A stretch of DNA of 43,123 nt from Thermoanaerobaculum sp. (GTDB taxonomy: Bacteria; Acidobacteriota; Thermoanaerobaculia; Multivoradales; UBA5704): NCBI GenBank assembly GCA_021154885.1, contig JAJKHS010000047.1, positions 1-43,123 of the forward strand, written 5' to 3'. Both the position numbers and the translations under genes were made by a program. The notes beneath the pieces are model-generated. The model had not been told where the DNA came from and searched no databases. It was given only the letters and a program-made list of their open reading frames with translations. Positions 17,244 through 26,332 of the stretch are shown here, piece by piece (the stretch's first letter is position 1; each line of letters opens with the position of its first letter).

Positions 17244-18479
17244 ATGTTCTTCCTGACAGCGATCATGGATCGGCCCGTCGAGGGCAAGGCCGGCGAAGCG
17301 ATCGGCCGCATCGAGGACGTCATCGTCCGCATGGGTGACGACCGCTATCCGCCCATCAGCGGCCTGGTGGTGCGCGACGGCCCGCGCCGCTTCTTCGTCT
17401 CCGCCAACCTGCTGCAGAAGCTCAACGGCGCGGCCCGTCTCTCGTCCTCGACCGTGGATCTCCAGCCCTTCGCCCGCCGCTCCGGCGAGGTCCTGCTGCG
17501 CCGCGACGTGCTCGACCACCAGCTCATCGACATCACCGGCCGGCGGATCGTCCGCGTCAACGACGTGCAGCTCACCCTCGTCGAGGGCGCCTACCGCGTG
17601 GTGGGGGTCGACATCAGCCCGCAGGCGCTGCTGCGCCGGCTGGGTCCCCGCGCCCTGGCCGGCCGTATCGTCGGCCGCCAGATCGTGGACTGGACGGACG
17701 TCCAGTACCTGGCCAGCACCGCTCCCGTGCAGCTCAAGGTCTCCTACGACCGGCTGGCCGAGCTCCACCCGGTGGACCTCGCGCGCATCGTCGACGCCCT
17801 CTCCTACCGCGAGAGCGCCGAGATCGTGGCCGCTCTCGACGAGGAGACCGCCGCCGAGACCCTGGAAGAGGTCAGCGACGAGCGCGTGGCCGACCTGCTC
17901 GAAGGCATGGACCAGGAGCGCGCCGCGGACATCCTCGAGGAGATGGCTCCCGGCGCCGCCGCCGACGCCCTCGAGGACTTGGACGACGAGGTGGCCGAGC
18001 AGCTCCTGGCGCGCATGGAGCCCGAGGAGGCGGCCGACGTCCAGGCCCTGCTGGAGTATGACGAGGACAGCGCCGGCCGCATCATGACCACCGACTTCGT
18101 GCGCGTCCCCGCCAGGTCCACCGTGGGCGAAGCCCTGGCCCTGATCCGCTCGCTGGAGGAGGTCCCCGATCCGCTGCTCGCCGTCTACGTGGTGGAGCCG
18201 GAAGACCCCGCCACCCTGCGCGGCCTGGTGCGGCTGCGCACCCTCATCCTCAGCGCTCCGGCGACGCCGGTGACCGAGGTGATGGACGAGGACCTCCCCA
18301 CCGTCGCGCCGGAGGACCGCGCCGAGAACGCCGCGCGCATCCTCGCCGAGTACAACCTCCTCGCGGTGCCGGTGCTCGACGAGGAGCGCCACCTGCTGGG
18401 CATCGTGACGGTGGACGACGCGCTCGCCGTGCTGCTGCCCGAGATCTGGCAACGCCGGGGCGGCCGGACCTTCGCCTGA
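17244..18479 (+). CDS. PRC-barrel, MgtE_N and CBS domain regulator
   Basis: A 411-aa soluble protein. A PRC-barrel-like N-terminal region (~1-160) is followed by an acidic helical repeat matching the MgtE N domain (~165-275) and a CBS pair (~280-400, with VTEVMDEDLPTVAPED and NLLAVPVLDEERHLLGIV). There is no membrane segment, so it is not an MgtE channel itself. In MgtE this cytosolic module senses Mg2+ and gates transport. The stop overlaps the start of the Nramp-like transporter by one base (TGATG), so I infer that it regulates that transporter. Confidence 0.85.
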   Translation: MFFLTAIMDRPVEGKAGEAIGRIEDVIVRMGDDRYPPISGLVVRDGPRRFFVSANLLQKLNGAARLSSSTVDLQPFARRSGEVLLRRDVLDHQLIDITGRRIVRVNDVQLTLVEGAYRVVGVDISPQALLRRLGPRALAGRIVGRQIVDWTDVQYLASTAPVQLKVSYDRLAELHPVDLARIVDALSYRESAEIVAALDEETAAETLEEVSDERVADLLEGMDQERAADILEEMAPGAAADALEDLDDEVAEQLLARMEPEEAADVQALLEYDEDSAGRIMTTDFVRVPARSTVGEALALIRSLEEVPDPLLAVYVVEPEDPATLRGLVRLRTLILSAPATPVTEVMDEDLPTVAPEDRAENAARILAEYNLLAVPVLDEERHLLGIVTVDDALAVLLPEIWQRRGGRTFA

Positions 18480-19708
18480 TGCGCAAGCGCCTGTGGCCTT
18501 ACCTGCTGGCCCTCGGTCCCGGGCTGCTGGCGGCCAGCGCCGGCAACGACGCCGGCGGCATCGCCACCTACGCCTCGGCCGGCGCCTCCTACGGCTACGG
18601 GCTGCTGTGGGCCATGGTGGTGGTCACCATCTGCGTCGGCGTCGTCCAGGAGATGAGCGCCCGCATGGGGGCCGTCACCGGCAAGGGGTTCTCGGACCTG
18701 GTGCGGGAGACCTTCAGCCTGCGCCAGACGGCCCTGATCCTGCTGACGCTGCTGATCGCCAACATCGGCATCATCGTCTCGGAGTTCATCGGCGTGGCCG
18801 CGGCGGCGGAGCTGTTCGGGGTCAGCCGCTATGTCGCCGTACCGCTGGCCGCGGTATTCGTCTGGCTGCTGGTCACCCGCGGCTCCTACGGCTGGGTGGA
18901 GAAAATCTTTCTCTTCCTGACGCTGGCCTTCCTGGCCTACATCGGCGCCGCCTTCCTCGCCCGGCCGGACTGGGGGCGGGTATTGCACGAGACGTTCGCC
19001 CCCCGCCTGCACCTGGAGTACGGCTACCTCAACCTCCTCATCGCGCTCATCGGCACCACCATCTCCCCCTACATGCAGCTCTACATCCAGTCGTCGGTGG
19101 TGGAGAAGGGGGTCACCCCGGAGGACTATCGCTACACCCGCTTCGACGTCGTCGTGGGCACGGTCTCGGCGGGCGTCGTGGCGGTGTTCATCATCATCGC
19201 CACAGCCGCCACCCTGTACCCGCGGCATATCGTGGTGGACACCGCCGCCAACGCCGCCCGTGCCCTGGAGCCTGTCGCCGGCCACTACGCCGAGGCGCTC
19301 TTCGCCATCGGCCTGTTGGGGGCGTCGCTGCTGGCGGCGGGCGTCCTCCCCCTCGCCACGACCTACATGCTGAGCGAGGCGCTGGGATTCGAGCGCGGCG
19401 TCTCCCGCTCGTGGTCCGAGGCGCCCATCTTCATGGGCACGTTCACCGGGCTGATCGTCCTGGGCGCGGGGATCGCCCTGATCCCGGGCCTGCCGCTCAT
19501 CCAGGTGCTGGTGGGTGTCTACGTCCTCAACGGCCTGCTGCTGCCCGTGGAGCTCTTCGCCATCCTGCGGCTGATCAACGACCGCGAGCTGATGGGCGAG
19601 CACGTCAACGGGCGGACCTACAATTTCATCGCCTGGGGAATTGCGGTCGTGGTGAGCGTGCTGTCGCTGGCGCTGATCGTGATGACGGTAGCGGGGTGGT
19701 TGCGGTAG
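18479..19708 (+). CDS. Nramp-family divalent cation transporter, atypical site
   Basis: A 409-aa polytopic membrane protein with about 11 helices and an Nramp/SLC11 fold (starting GPGLLAASAGNDAGGIATY). The canonical DPGN of helix 1 reads DAGG (Asp24 kept, Asn replaced by Gly), and the helix-6 MPH motif reads SPY in GTTISPYMQLYIQSS. The Met that selects Mn/Fe is therefore absent. Nramp-related magnesium transporters also lack that Met. With the overlapping MgtE_N-CBS gene, Mg2+ is the best guess for the substrate; this is inference. The gene ends at a hairpin repeat. Confidence 0.85.
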   Translation: MRKRLWPYLLALGPGLLAASAGNDAGGIATYASAGASYGYGLLWAMVVVTICVGVVQEMSARMGAVTGKGFSDLVRETFSLRQTALILLTLLIANIGIIVSEFIGVAAAAELFGVSRYVAVPLAAVFVWLLVTRGSYGWVEKIFLFLTLAFLAYIGAAFLARPDWGRVLHETFAPRLHLEYGYLNLLIALIGTTISPYMQLYIQSSVVEKGVTPEDYRYTRFDVVVGTVSAGVVAVFIIIATAATLYPRHIVVDTAANAARALEPVAGHYAEALFAIGLLGASLLAAGVLPLATTYMLSEALGFERGVSRSWSEAPIFMGTFTGLIVLGAGIALIPGLPLIQVLVGVYVLNGLLLPVELFAILRLINDRELMGEHVNGRTYNFIAWGIAVVVSVLSLALIVMTVAGWLR

Positions 19709-19715
19709 GGTGCGA

Positions 19716-19766
19716 AAATAAAAACGGAGTTAGTCGGCCGGCGGGACGCCGGCGGTCCCAGGGGGG
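19716..19766. terminator. Single-arm hairpin repeat between convergent genes
   Basis: AAAAACGGAGTTAG is followed by GCCGGCGGGACGCCGGC and GGTCCCAGGGG. This is the inverted form of the element at 3277-3317. The T-run falls on the minus strand, so as a terminator it suits rtcB (minus strand), whose stop codon lies immediately beside it. Confidence 0.5.
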
Positions 19767-21236
19767 CTATCCCTTCACCACCCCCAGCGGCACGAGGCGC
19801 GCGACCTTGCGGGCGAGGCCGGCGTCGTGGACCACGTCCACCACCCGGTCGACGTCCTTGTAGGCGTGGGGGGCCTCCTCGGCCAGCTCGCCGGCGGAGG
19901 CGCAGCGGACGATGATCCCCTGGTCTTCCAGGGCCTTGCGCACCTCGTTGCCCTTCTGCACCTTCTTCGCGGCCGTGCGGCTCATGGCCCGGCCGGCGCC
20001 ATGGCAGGTGCTGCCGAAGGAGAGGCCGAAGCCTTCGTCCGTGCCCACCAGCACGTAGGAGGCCGTGCCCATGCTGCCGGGGATCAGCACCGGTTGGCCA
20101 ATCTCCCGGTAGGCCGCGGGCGTCTCCGGATGCGACGGCCCGAAGGCGCGGGTGGCCCCCTTGCGGTGGACGAGCAGGTCCTCGTCGCCGTGGCGCTCCG
20201 GCTTGGCCATGTTGTGGGCCACGTCGTAGATCAGCCGCAGGCGGCCGTCCTCCTCGCCCAGGGCGCGGCGGAAGACCTCGCGGGCGGCCCAGGTGATGGC
20301 CTGGCGGTTGGAGAAGGCGAAGTTGGCCGCCGCGCACATGGCGCCGAAGTAGCGCTTCCCCTCCGGCGAGTCGAAGGGCGCGCAGGCCAGCTCGCGGTCC
20401 GGGAGCTCGATACCGTGGCGGGCCATCACCGCGTCCATGCCGCGCACGTAGTCCGTGCAGACCTGATGGCCCAGGCCACGGGAGCCGGTATGGATGAGCA
20501 CCGTGAGCTGCCCCTTCCACAGCCCCAGGGCCTCGGCCGCCGCGGTGTCGAAGATGCGGTCCACCTTCTGCACCTCGACGAAGTGGTTGCCGGAGCCGAT
20601 CGAGCCGAGCTGGCCACCGCCCCGCTGCTTCGCGCGCTCCGAAACGCTCCCGGGATCGGCGGCCGGGAGCGCCCCGCCGGCCTCGATGGTGGTCAGGTCC
20701 GCCGCCGTGGCGAGGCCGCGCTCGGCGAGGAAGGAGCACCCTTCGCCCAGGACGCGGTCGAGCTCGGCGGCGGTGAAGCGGAGGTGGCTCCCTTTTCCCG
20801 TGCCCGAGGGGATCGAGCGGGCGAGGTCGCCGACGATGGGCTCCAGCCGGTTCTTCACCTGGCCGTGTCCCACCTCGGCGGCGAGGAGGCGAACGCCGCA
20901 GTTGATGTCGTAGCCCACGCCGCCCGGCGAGATGATGCCGTCGCGGGCGCGGAAGGCGGCGACGCCGCCGACCGGAAAGCCATACCCCTCGTGGGCGTCG
21001 GGCATGGCGTGAGCAACGCCGGCGATTCCGGGGAGAGTGGCGACGTTGACGATCTGCAGGAGCGTGCGGTCGCGGGCGATCTGGCGCCACAGCTCCTCGT
21101 CGGCCCAGACATGGACGGGCACGCGCATGCCGGCGCGGGCCGAGGCCGGAACTTCCACCAGCGTCGGGCTCACGCGGTGCGCGAAATGGGGCAGGGCCCC
21201 GGATCTGGATTCGGGAGACTCAGGGGTCGTGCTCAT
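19767..21236 (-). CDS. rtcB: RtcB RNA ligase
   Basis: A 489-aa tRNA-splicing/RNA-repair ligase that joins 2',3'-cyclic phosphate or 3'-phosphate ends to 5'-OH using GTP and Mn2+. Family marks are AMPDAHEGYGFPVGGVAAF (78-95), the metal site DINCGVR with Cys113, GSGNHFVEVQ (214-223), and His412 in CHGAGRAMSR, the expected guanylylated histidine. Full length. The cofactor archease is the gene immediately upstream on the same strand, 7 nt away. No tRNA or known repair substrate is nearby. Confidence 0.96.
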   Translation of the reverse strand: MSTTPESPESRSGALPHFAHRVSPTLVEVPASARAGMRVPVHVWADEELWRQIARDRTLLQIVNVATLPGIAGVAHAMPDAHEGYGFPVGGVAAFRARDGIISPGGVGYDINCGVRLLAAEVGHGQVKNRLEPIVGDLARSIPSGTGKGSHLRFTAAELDRVLGEGCSFLAERGLATAADLTTIEAGGALPAADPGSVSERAKQRGGGQLGSIGSGNHFVEVQKVDRIFDTAAAEALGLWKGQLTVLIHTGSRGLGHQVCTDYVRGMDAVMARHGIELPDRELACAPFDSPEGKRYFGAMCAAANFAFSNRQAITWAAREVFRRALGEEDGRLRLIYDVAHNMAKPERHGDEDLLVHRKGATRAFGPSHPETPAAYREIGQPVLIPGSMGTASYVLVGTDEGFGLSFGSTCHGAGRAMSRTAAKKVQKGNEVRKALEDQGIIVRCASAGELAEEAPHAYKDVDRVVDVVHDAGLARKVARLVPLGVVKG

Positions 21237-21243
21237 ACGTCGC

Positions 21244-21648
21244 TCATACGTCGAAAATCACCTCCGCCCGCCAGGAGCCGTCGCGCTCATCGACCCGCAG
21301 ACCATGCAAAGTCGCGGCCTTGACGCTCGACGGCACCTCCGCCACCGGCACCCCCCGCGCCGCGACCCGCAGATGCGTGGGGGACGACTCCGCCACGTCA
21401 AACTCCACCGGCACCCACCGCTGCGTTTCGGCCACGAACAGGATCTCGTTCAGCCAGTCGACGAGCAGGGCGTCGCGATCGACGGACGAGACCTCCAACG
21501 TCCGCGCCGGTCCGGCGACCTCCGCCAGCGCTCCCCGCAGCATCAGCAATCCCAGGGCCCGCCCCGCCTCGACGGCCAGCCCGGCCGGCGATTCCGCCTC
21601 GACCTCGAGCTGCACTTCCGAGGTGTGGTCCAGCCAGCGGTAGGCCAT
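21244..21648 (-). CDS. Archease, RtcB activator
   Basis: A 134-aa archease. The N-terminus YRWLDHTSEVQLEVEAES and the C-terminal SSVKAATLHGLRV/WRAEVIFDV are family marks. Asp and His residues in LDHTSE and the C-terminal Asp (IFDV) match the metal site that helps RtcB guanylylation and multiple turnover. It lies between the DUF885 gene (10-nt gap) and rtcB (7-nt gap), all on the minus strand. Confidence 0.94.
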   Translation of the reverse strand: MAYRWLDHTSEVQLEVEAESPAGLAVEAGRALGLLMLRGALAEVAGPARTLEVSSVDRDALLVDWLNEILFVAETQRWVPVEFDVAESSPTHLRVAARGVPVAEVPSSVKAATLHGLRVDERDGSWRAEVIFDV

Positions 21649-21658
21649 GAGGGGCGCC

Positions 21659-23440
21659 TCAGCGCGCCGCCGCCGCGCCCGTCCGCTGCTTCTCGATCCA
21701 CCCGTTCACGTTCTTCTCCAGGACATCGAGCGGTACGGCGCCGCTGCCCAGCACCACGTCGTGAAAGTCGCGCAGGTCGAAGCGCGGGCCCAGGGCCTGC
21801 TCGGAGCGGCGGCGCAGCTCCTTGATCTTCAGCTCTCCCAGCTTGTAGGCCAGGGCCTGGCCTGGCCAGGAGATGTAGCGGTCCACCTCGGTCTCCACCT
21901 CGTGGAGGGGGAGCGCCGTGTGGGAGCCGAGGTAGTCCAGGGCCTGCTGGCGCGTCCAGCCCTTGGTGTGCACCCCGGTGTCCACCACCAGCCGGCAGGC
22001 CCGCCACATCTCGTAGCTCAGCCGGCCGAAGTTGCTGTAGGGATCGGTGTAGACGCCGGCCTCCAGCCCCAGCCACTCCGAGTAGAGCCCCCACCCCTCG
22101 CCGAAGGCCGAGATGTAGGAGTTGCGCCGGAAGTCCGGAAGACCCGTCAGCTCGCGGCTGCGCGCGATCTGCAGGTGATGGCCCGGCACGGCCTCGTGGA
22201 GCGTCAGGGCCACGACGTTGTAGAGCGGCCGGGTCTCCACTTTATAAATGTTCACCCAGTAGATGCCCGGCTGGGTGCTCCCCTGGGGCGACTCCACGTA
22301 GCGGCCGGAGGTGTACTTGGGCGCGATCGACTCCGGCACCGGCTGCACCGTGTAGGGGAGCCGCGGCAGGGTCTTGAACAGGCTCGGCAGCTTGCCGTCG
22401 ATCGTCTTGGCAACCCAGGCCGAGCGCTCCAGCAGCTCCTGCGGCGTCTTGGCGTAGAAGCGGGGATCGGTGCGCAGGAACTGGACGAAGGCGGCGAAGT
22501 CCCCGTGGAAGCCGGTCTGCTTCATCACCGCGTCCATCTCCTTCGAGATGCGGTCCACTTCGGCGAGGCCGATCTTGTGGATCTCGTCGGGGGAGAGGTC
22601 GAGGGTCGTGTACTCATGGATCCGCCGTTGATAGAAGGCGAGGCCGTTGGGCAGGTCCGCGGCGGCGATCGTCGTGCGGGCGTGGGGCAGGTACTCCTGG
22701 CGATAGAAGTCCAGGAACGTCCGGTAGCCGGCCACGGCGCTCTCCATCACCGCCTGCCGCCCTTCCCGCCGCAGGTGCTCGCGATCACCCTCGGGAACCG
22801 TGGAGGGGAACCGCTCGAACGGTTTCCAGAAAACGCTCTTCTCGGGAGCCTCCACCACGTGGGCCGCGATCGTCCCGTCGTAGCCGGTGAGCACCGCCCG
22901 GGGGACGGTCAGGCCGCGCTTGATCCCCAGGCGCATCTGGCCGATCTGCTCGCCCATGTACCGCGGCCAGGCCCGCAGCCGGCTGACGTAGTTCTCGTAG
23001 TCCTTCACCGTGGCCAGCGGGACGACCTCCGGCAGCCGGGAGAACTCGGAGTGGAAGCCCGAGTCGGCGTTGAAGGGCATCTGGTCCTCGCCCATCTCCC
23101 AGGCGGCGATTCCCTCGGCGAGCTGATTGTGGAAGATGTCGTAGTTGACGGCGTCCTCGGCGGAGAGCTTGCCGCGGTCGATGGCCGCGAGCTCGGCGAG
23201 GAAGGCCTTGTCCTCTCCGGCCCGGCGGGCGAGGTTCTCCGGAGTCGCCGAGGGGAGCCGGTCATCGTACTCATGCCGCCCCACCGTGGTAGCGAGCAGG
23301 GGGTCCTCCTTCAAGCGGTGCTCCCACTCGCGGTGGAAGAGATCGTGAAGGCGCGCCGGCTCATCCGCCGCGGCCACGGGCAGCGGCAGGCAGGCGAGGC
23401 CGAGACAGAGGAGCGGCAGCAGAGGCTTATGGAGATTCAT
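21659..23440 (-). CDS. Secreted DUF885 family protein
   Basis: About 593 aa from the ATG at 23440, which has GAGGGG 8 nt upstream. The frame is open further upstream, but that part is repeat-encoded (SLLSLPSL). The signal peptide (about residues 1-23, ending VAAADEP) predicts export. A zinc-peptidase-like HEAVPGHH motif lies in the C-terminal half, followed by GEGWGLYSEWL, the pair typical of DUF885. Members are predicted metallo-hydrolases or peptidases; the substrate is not known. It is the first gene of a minus-strand run with archease and rtcB, a grouping that looks positional and not functional. Confidence 0.88.
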   Translation of the reverse strand: MNLHKPLLPLLCLGLACLPLPVAAADEPARLHDLFHREWEHRLKEDPLLATTVGRHEYDDRLPSATPENLARRAGEDKAFLAELAAIDRGKLSAEDAVNYDIFHNQLAEGIAAWEMGEDQMPFNADSGFHSEFSRLPEVVPLATVKDYENYVSRLRAWPRYMGEQIGQMRLGIKRGLTVPRAVLTGYDGTIAAHVVEAPEKSVFWKPFERFPSTVPEGDREHLRREGRQAVMESAVAGYRTFLDFYRQEYLPHARTTIAAADLPNGLAFYQRRIHEYTTLDLSPDEIHKIGLAEVDRISKEMDAVMKQTGFHGDFAAFVQFLRTDPRFYAKTPQELLERSAWVAKTIDGKLPSLFKTLPRLPYTVQPVPESIAPKYTSGRYVESPQGSTQPGIYWVNIYKVETRPLYNVVALTLHEAVPGHHLQIARSRELTGLPDFRRNSYISAFGEGWGLYSEWLGLEAGVYTDPYSNFGRLSYEMWRACRLVVDTGVHTKGWTRQQALDYLGSHTALPLHEVETEVDRYISWPGQALAYKLGELKIKELRRRSEQALGPRFDLRDFHDVVLGSGAVPLDVLEKNVNGWIEKQRTGAAAAR

Positions 23441-23494
23441 GGGTGGTTCCCCTCGAGGTCGGTTCGTGGGCTTGGGGGAGTGTACTCCAGGGGA

Positions 23495-23625
23495 GCGGGA
23501 GCGGCAGAAAAGCCGAAACAGGGACGGCAGGGACAGCAGAGACACGGCAGATTCGGTCTCGGAGGATCTCCTCGTCCCTGGAGTCCCTGAAGTCCCTGCT
23601 GTCCCTCTTCGGCTTTCTGCCGCGC
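23495..23625. repeat. Hairpin with GTCCCTG 9-bp repeats
   Basis: An outer inverted repeat CGGCAGAAAAGCCGAA (about 23501-23516) pairs with TTCGGCTTTCTGCCG (about 23607-23621). Inside are GGGACGGCAGGGACAGCAG on one side and GTCCCTGGAGTCCCTGAAG with GTCCCTGCTGTCCC on the other. It lies between pcm and the DUF885 gene, both on the minus strand, and is the same family as 16484-16583. Confidence 0.7.
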
Positions 23626-23644
23626 AGGCTCCTAGAGCCCTACT

Positions 23645-24313
23645 TTACCGTGCCGGCCCACCCTCCGCGTCCCATCCCTGAGCGCCGATCAGGGGCACGA
23701 AGCGCACCGGGCCGAGCTCCTCGCGGACGTCGCCGTCCGTCCCGCGGCGCACCCGCACGAGGTCCTGGGAGCGCGGGTCCGATCCGATGGGGATCACCAG
23801 CCGGCCGCCCATGGCAAGCTGATCGAGCAGCGCCTGAGGGACCTCCGGCCCGCCCGCGGCCACCACGATCGCGTCGTAGGGCGCGTGCTCGGCCCAGCCC
23901 AGCGTGCCGTCCCCATGGAGCACCTGGACGTTCGTATAACCGAGCCGCGCCAGCCGCTCCCCCGCCTCCCGGGCGAGCGACTCATGGCGCTCGACCGCGT
24001 AGACCTCGCCGCCGAGCCGCGACAGCACCGCCGCCGCATATCCCGAGCCGGCGCCGATCTCCAGCACCTTGTCCCCCGGCTCGATCTCCAGGGCCTCGGC
24101 CATGAGGGCCACGACGTAGGGCTGGGAGATCGTCTGCTCCTCCGCGATGGGCAGAGGGGAGTCGTCATAAGCGAATTCCGCCAAGCCCTCGGGGACGAAC
24201 GCCTCCCGGGGAACCGCCCGCATCGCCTCCAGCACCCGCCGGTCCCGCACTCCACGGCCGGCGATCTGGCGATCGACCATCTGGTTGCGCAGGGCTTGGA
24301 AGTCGGTGGTCAT
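23645..24313 (-). CDS. pcm: Protein-L-isoaspartate O-methyltransferase
   Basis: A 222-aa SAM-dependent enzyme that methylates L-isoaspartyl residues and starts their repair. Residues 12-20 (MVDRQIAGR) and SPLPIAEEQTISQPYVVA (52-69) are family signatures. The SAM-binding loop is VLEIGAGSGYAAAVL (83-97). The frame is open well upstream, but the conserved N-terminus begins at this ATG (MTTDFQALRNQMV). It is divergent from the SDR gene, with a 78-bp gap. Confidence 0.94.
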   Translation of the reverse strand: MTTDFQALRNQMVDRQIAGRGVRDRRVLEAMRAVPREAFVPEGLAEFAYDDSPLPIAEEQTISQPYVVALMAEALEIEPGDKVLEIGAGSGYAAAVLSRLGGEVYAVERHESLAREAGERLARLGYTNVQVLHGDGTLGWAEHAPYDAIVVAAGGPEVPQALLDQLAMGGRLVIPIGSDPRSQDLVRVRRGTDGDVREELGPVRFVPLIGAQGWDAEGGPAR

Positions 24314-24391
24314 GGGTGTGGGTGCACATCCATTATAAGTGGAGATCACTGGAGGTGGTAGGCTCTGTGGAGCCTCTGCAAGGAGAGAGGA

Positions 24392-25183
24392 ATGAGCTCC
24401 AGCAAAGTCATCGTTATCACGGGCGCCAGCAGCGGAATCGGAGCGGAGTTGGCCCGGCAGCTCGCGGCCCAGGGTCACCGGCTGGCGCTCGCGGCACGCC
24501 GGGAGAAAGAGCTCGCGGAGGTGGCGGCGCAGTGTGGACCCGAGGCGCTCGCCGTGGTCACGGACGTGCGGCGGCGGGGTGACGTCGAGCATCTGCGCGA
24601 CCGGACCCTCGACCAGCTCGGGCCTGTCGACGTGTGGATCAACAATGCCGGTCGCGGTATCGGCCGGCGGGTGCTCGACCTCACCGATGAGGACGTCGAC
24701 GAGATGGTCGCCGTCAACCTCAAGTCGGCGCTCTACGGGATGCAGGCCATCGTCCCCCACTTCATGGAGCGCGACGCGGGGCACCTCATCAACGTTTCGT
24801 CGTTCCTGGGGCGGGTCCCTCTCGCCACGGTCCGCTCCGTCTACAGCGCGTCCAAAGCCGCGCTGAATTCGTTGACGGCCAACCTGCGCATGGACCTCAA
24901 GCAGGAGTACCCGCGCATTCACGTCTCGCTCGTCATGCCGGGGATCGTGGCCACGGACTTCGCCAGCAACGCTCTGGGAGGGACGCCGGCCGCCTCGCCG
25001 CCCCCGGGGGCGCTGAAGCCGCAGTCCGCCGGGGACGTGGCAGCGGCCATCGCGGCACTGATCGAGAATCCTGCGCCCGAGATCTATACGAATCCGGCCC
25101 TGGCGGGCATCGCGCGCCGCTACTACGAGGATGTCGGGGCTTTCGAAGCGGGCTTTGGCCAGGCGCCGCCGAGATCCGATTGA
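24392..25183 (+). CDS. Short-chain dehydrogenase/reductase
   Basis: A 263-aa classical SDR with a Rossmann fold. The cofactor motif TGASSGIG is at 10-17, NNAG at 84-87, the catalytic Ser at 136-137 (NVSS) and YSASK with Tyr151/Lys155. Arg36-Arg37 after the second strand favours NADP(H). An AAGGAGAGAGG RBS precedes the ATG. The substrate cannot be assigned. Confidence 0.93.
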   Translation: MSSSKVIVITGASSGIGAELARQLAAQGHRLALAARREKELAEVAAQCGPEALAVVTDVRRRGDVEHLRDRTLDQLGPVDVWINNAGRGIGRRVLDLTDEDVDEMVAVNLKSALYGMQAIVPHFMERDAGHLINVSSFLGRVPLATVRSVYSASKAALNSLTANLRMDLKQEYPRIHVSLVMPGIVATDFASNALGGTPAASPPPGALKPQSAGDVAAAIAALIENPAPEIYTNPALAGIARRYYEDVGAFEAGFGQAPPRSD

Positions 25184-25261
25184 ACGAGCGTCTCGTCGTT
25201 CCGGCACAACGTTTCGGGGCCCTCTTCCGTATGATGAGAGTAGGATCGAAAGGGGGTAGGC

Positions 25262-26320
25262 ATGAAATCAGGACTCTCCGAGTCGTATCGCTGGCAGCGC
25301 GGCTATTCGGCCCCTCCCTGGGGGATCGATCTCCTGCTCACGGACGCCTGCAACCTGCGCTGCAGCTACTGCCCGATCTGGGGCGAGAACGCGGTCGTGC
25401 CGGCACGCCCCCACATGATGGACACGGATTCCGCTCTCCGCCTGATCCGCTCGGTCGTCGATTTCCATCCCATGATCCGCCTCTTCGGCGGCGAGCCGTT
25501 CGTGCACCCCGAGTGGAAGAAGATCGTGGACTTCGCCCACGGTCTGGGGCTCCATTGCACGGCCGTGAGCAACGGCATGCGCCTGGCGCGAGAGGCGGAG
25601 GACGTCGTCCGCTCCGGCCTGCTGGCGGTGGGCATCTCGCTCGACACCACGGATCCCGCCAACGACGCCTCACGCGGCCAGGACTCGACGGCCACCGTGC
25701 AGCGCGGCCTCGCCGCGTTGAGCGAAGCGAAGAAACGGCTGGGCTCGCGGACGCCCGTGGTCGAGATCTACACCACGGTGCACGAGGGAACCTATCACCG
25801 TCTCGCCGAGTGGGCGGAGGAGCTCTCCTCGTGGGACATCGACAAGTTGCGGTTGCAACACCTGATCTGGTTCTCTTCCCAGCAGCTCCAGTCTTCCATG
25901 GACCTGCTGCGGCGGGACGTGATGCCGGACCCCTCTTTCTTTCGCTCGGAGGATGCCTCCTACACCCAGGACCGGCTCCCTCGCATCGACGTCAAGATCC
26001 TCGCGGAGCAGCTCCAGACGATCCGCAGCAAGGAGTACCCATTCCGGATCGAATCCCATCCGGACCTCTCGGTCGAAGAGATGGTGCGTTATTATGGCGA
26101 GACTGAATTCCAGCGGCACGACAAGGTGACTTGCACGACGATGGAGAACTACGCCTTCATCGATCCCAAGGGCCGTCTCTATCCGTGTCTCACACTCGAC
26201 ATGGGAAACGTCTTCGAATCGTCTTTCCAGGAGGTCTGGAACGGAGCTCGTTTCCGGTCCTTCCGCCGGCTCATCCGGCGCGAGAAGCGGCTCCCTCTCT
26301 GCCATCGCTGCCCGGATTGA
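25262..26320 (+). CDS. Radical SAM protein with SPASM-like C-terminus
   Basis: A 352-aa protein. The radical SAM cluster motif is C30-NLR-C34-SY-C37. The C-terminal part has further cysteines (CTTMENYAF, LYPCLTLDMG and a terminal C347-HR-C350) arranged like a SPASM or twitch auxiliary iron-sulfur site, as in peptide-modifying and dehydrogenase maturases. AAAGGGGG is just before the ATG. No precursor peptide is recognised beside it, so its substrate is open. Confidence 0.87.
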   Translation: MKSGLSESYRWQRGYSAPPWGIDLLLTDACNLRCSYCPIWGENAVVPARPHMMDTDSALRLIRSVVDFHPMIRLFGGEPFVHPEWKKIVDFAHGLGLHCTAVSNGMRLAREAEDVVRSGLLAVGISLDTTDPANDASRGQDSTATVQRGLAALSEAKKRLGSRTPVVEIYTTVHEGTYHRLAEWAEELSSWDIDKLRLQHLIWFSSQQLQSSMDLLRRDVMPDPSFFRSEDASYTQDRLPRIDVKILAEQLQTIRSKEYPFRIESHPDLSVEEMVRYYGETEFQRHDKVTCTTMENYAFIDPKGRLYPCLTLDMGNVFESSFQEVWNGARFRSFRRLIRREKRLPLCHRCPD

Positions 26321-26332
26321 GAGCTTGAATCG

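Noticed and set aside
17244-18479. MgtE magnesium channel
   Set aside because: Only the cytosolic N and CBS domains are present; there is no membrane domain.
17118-19603. Long minus-strand ORFs opposite the CBS and Nramp genes
   Set aside because: They are antisense shadows with histidine/glutamine-rich composition and no recognisable motifs.
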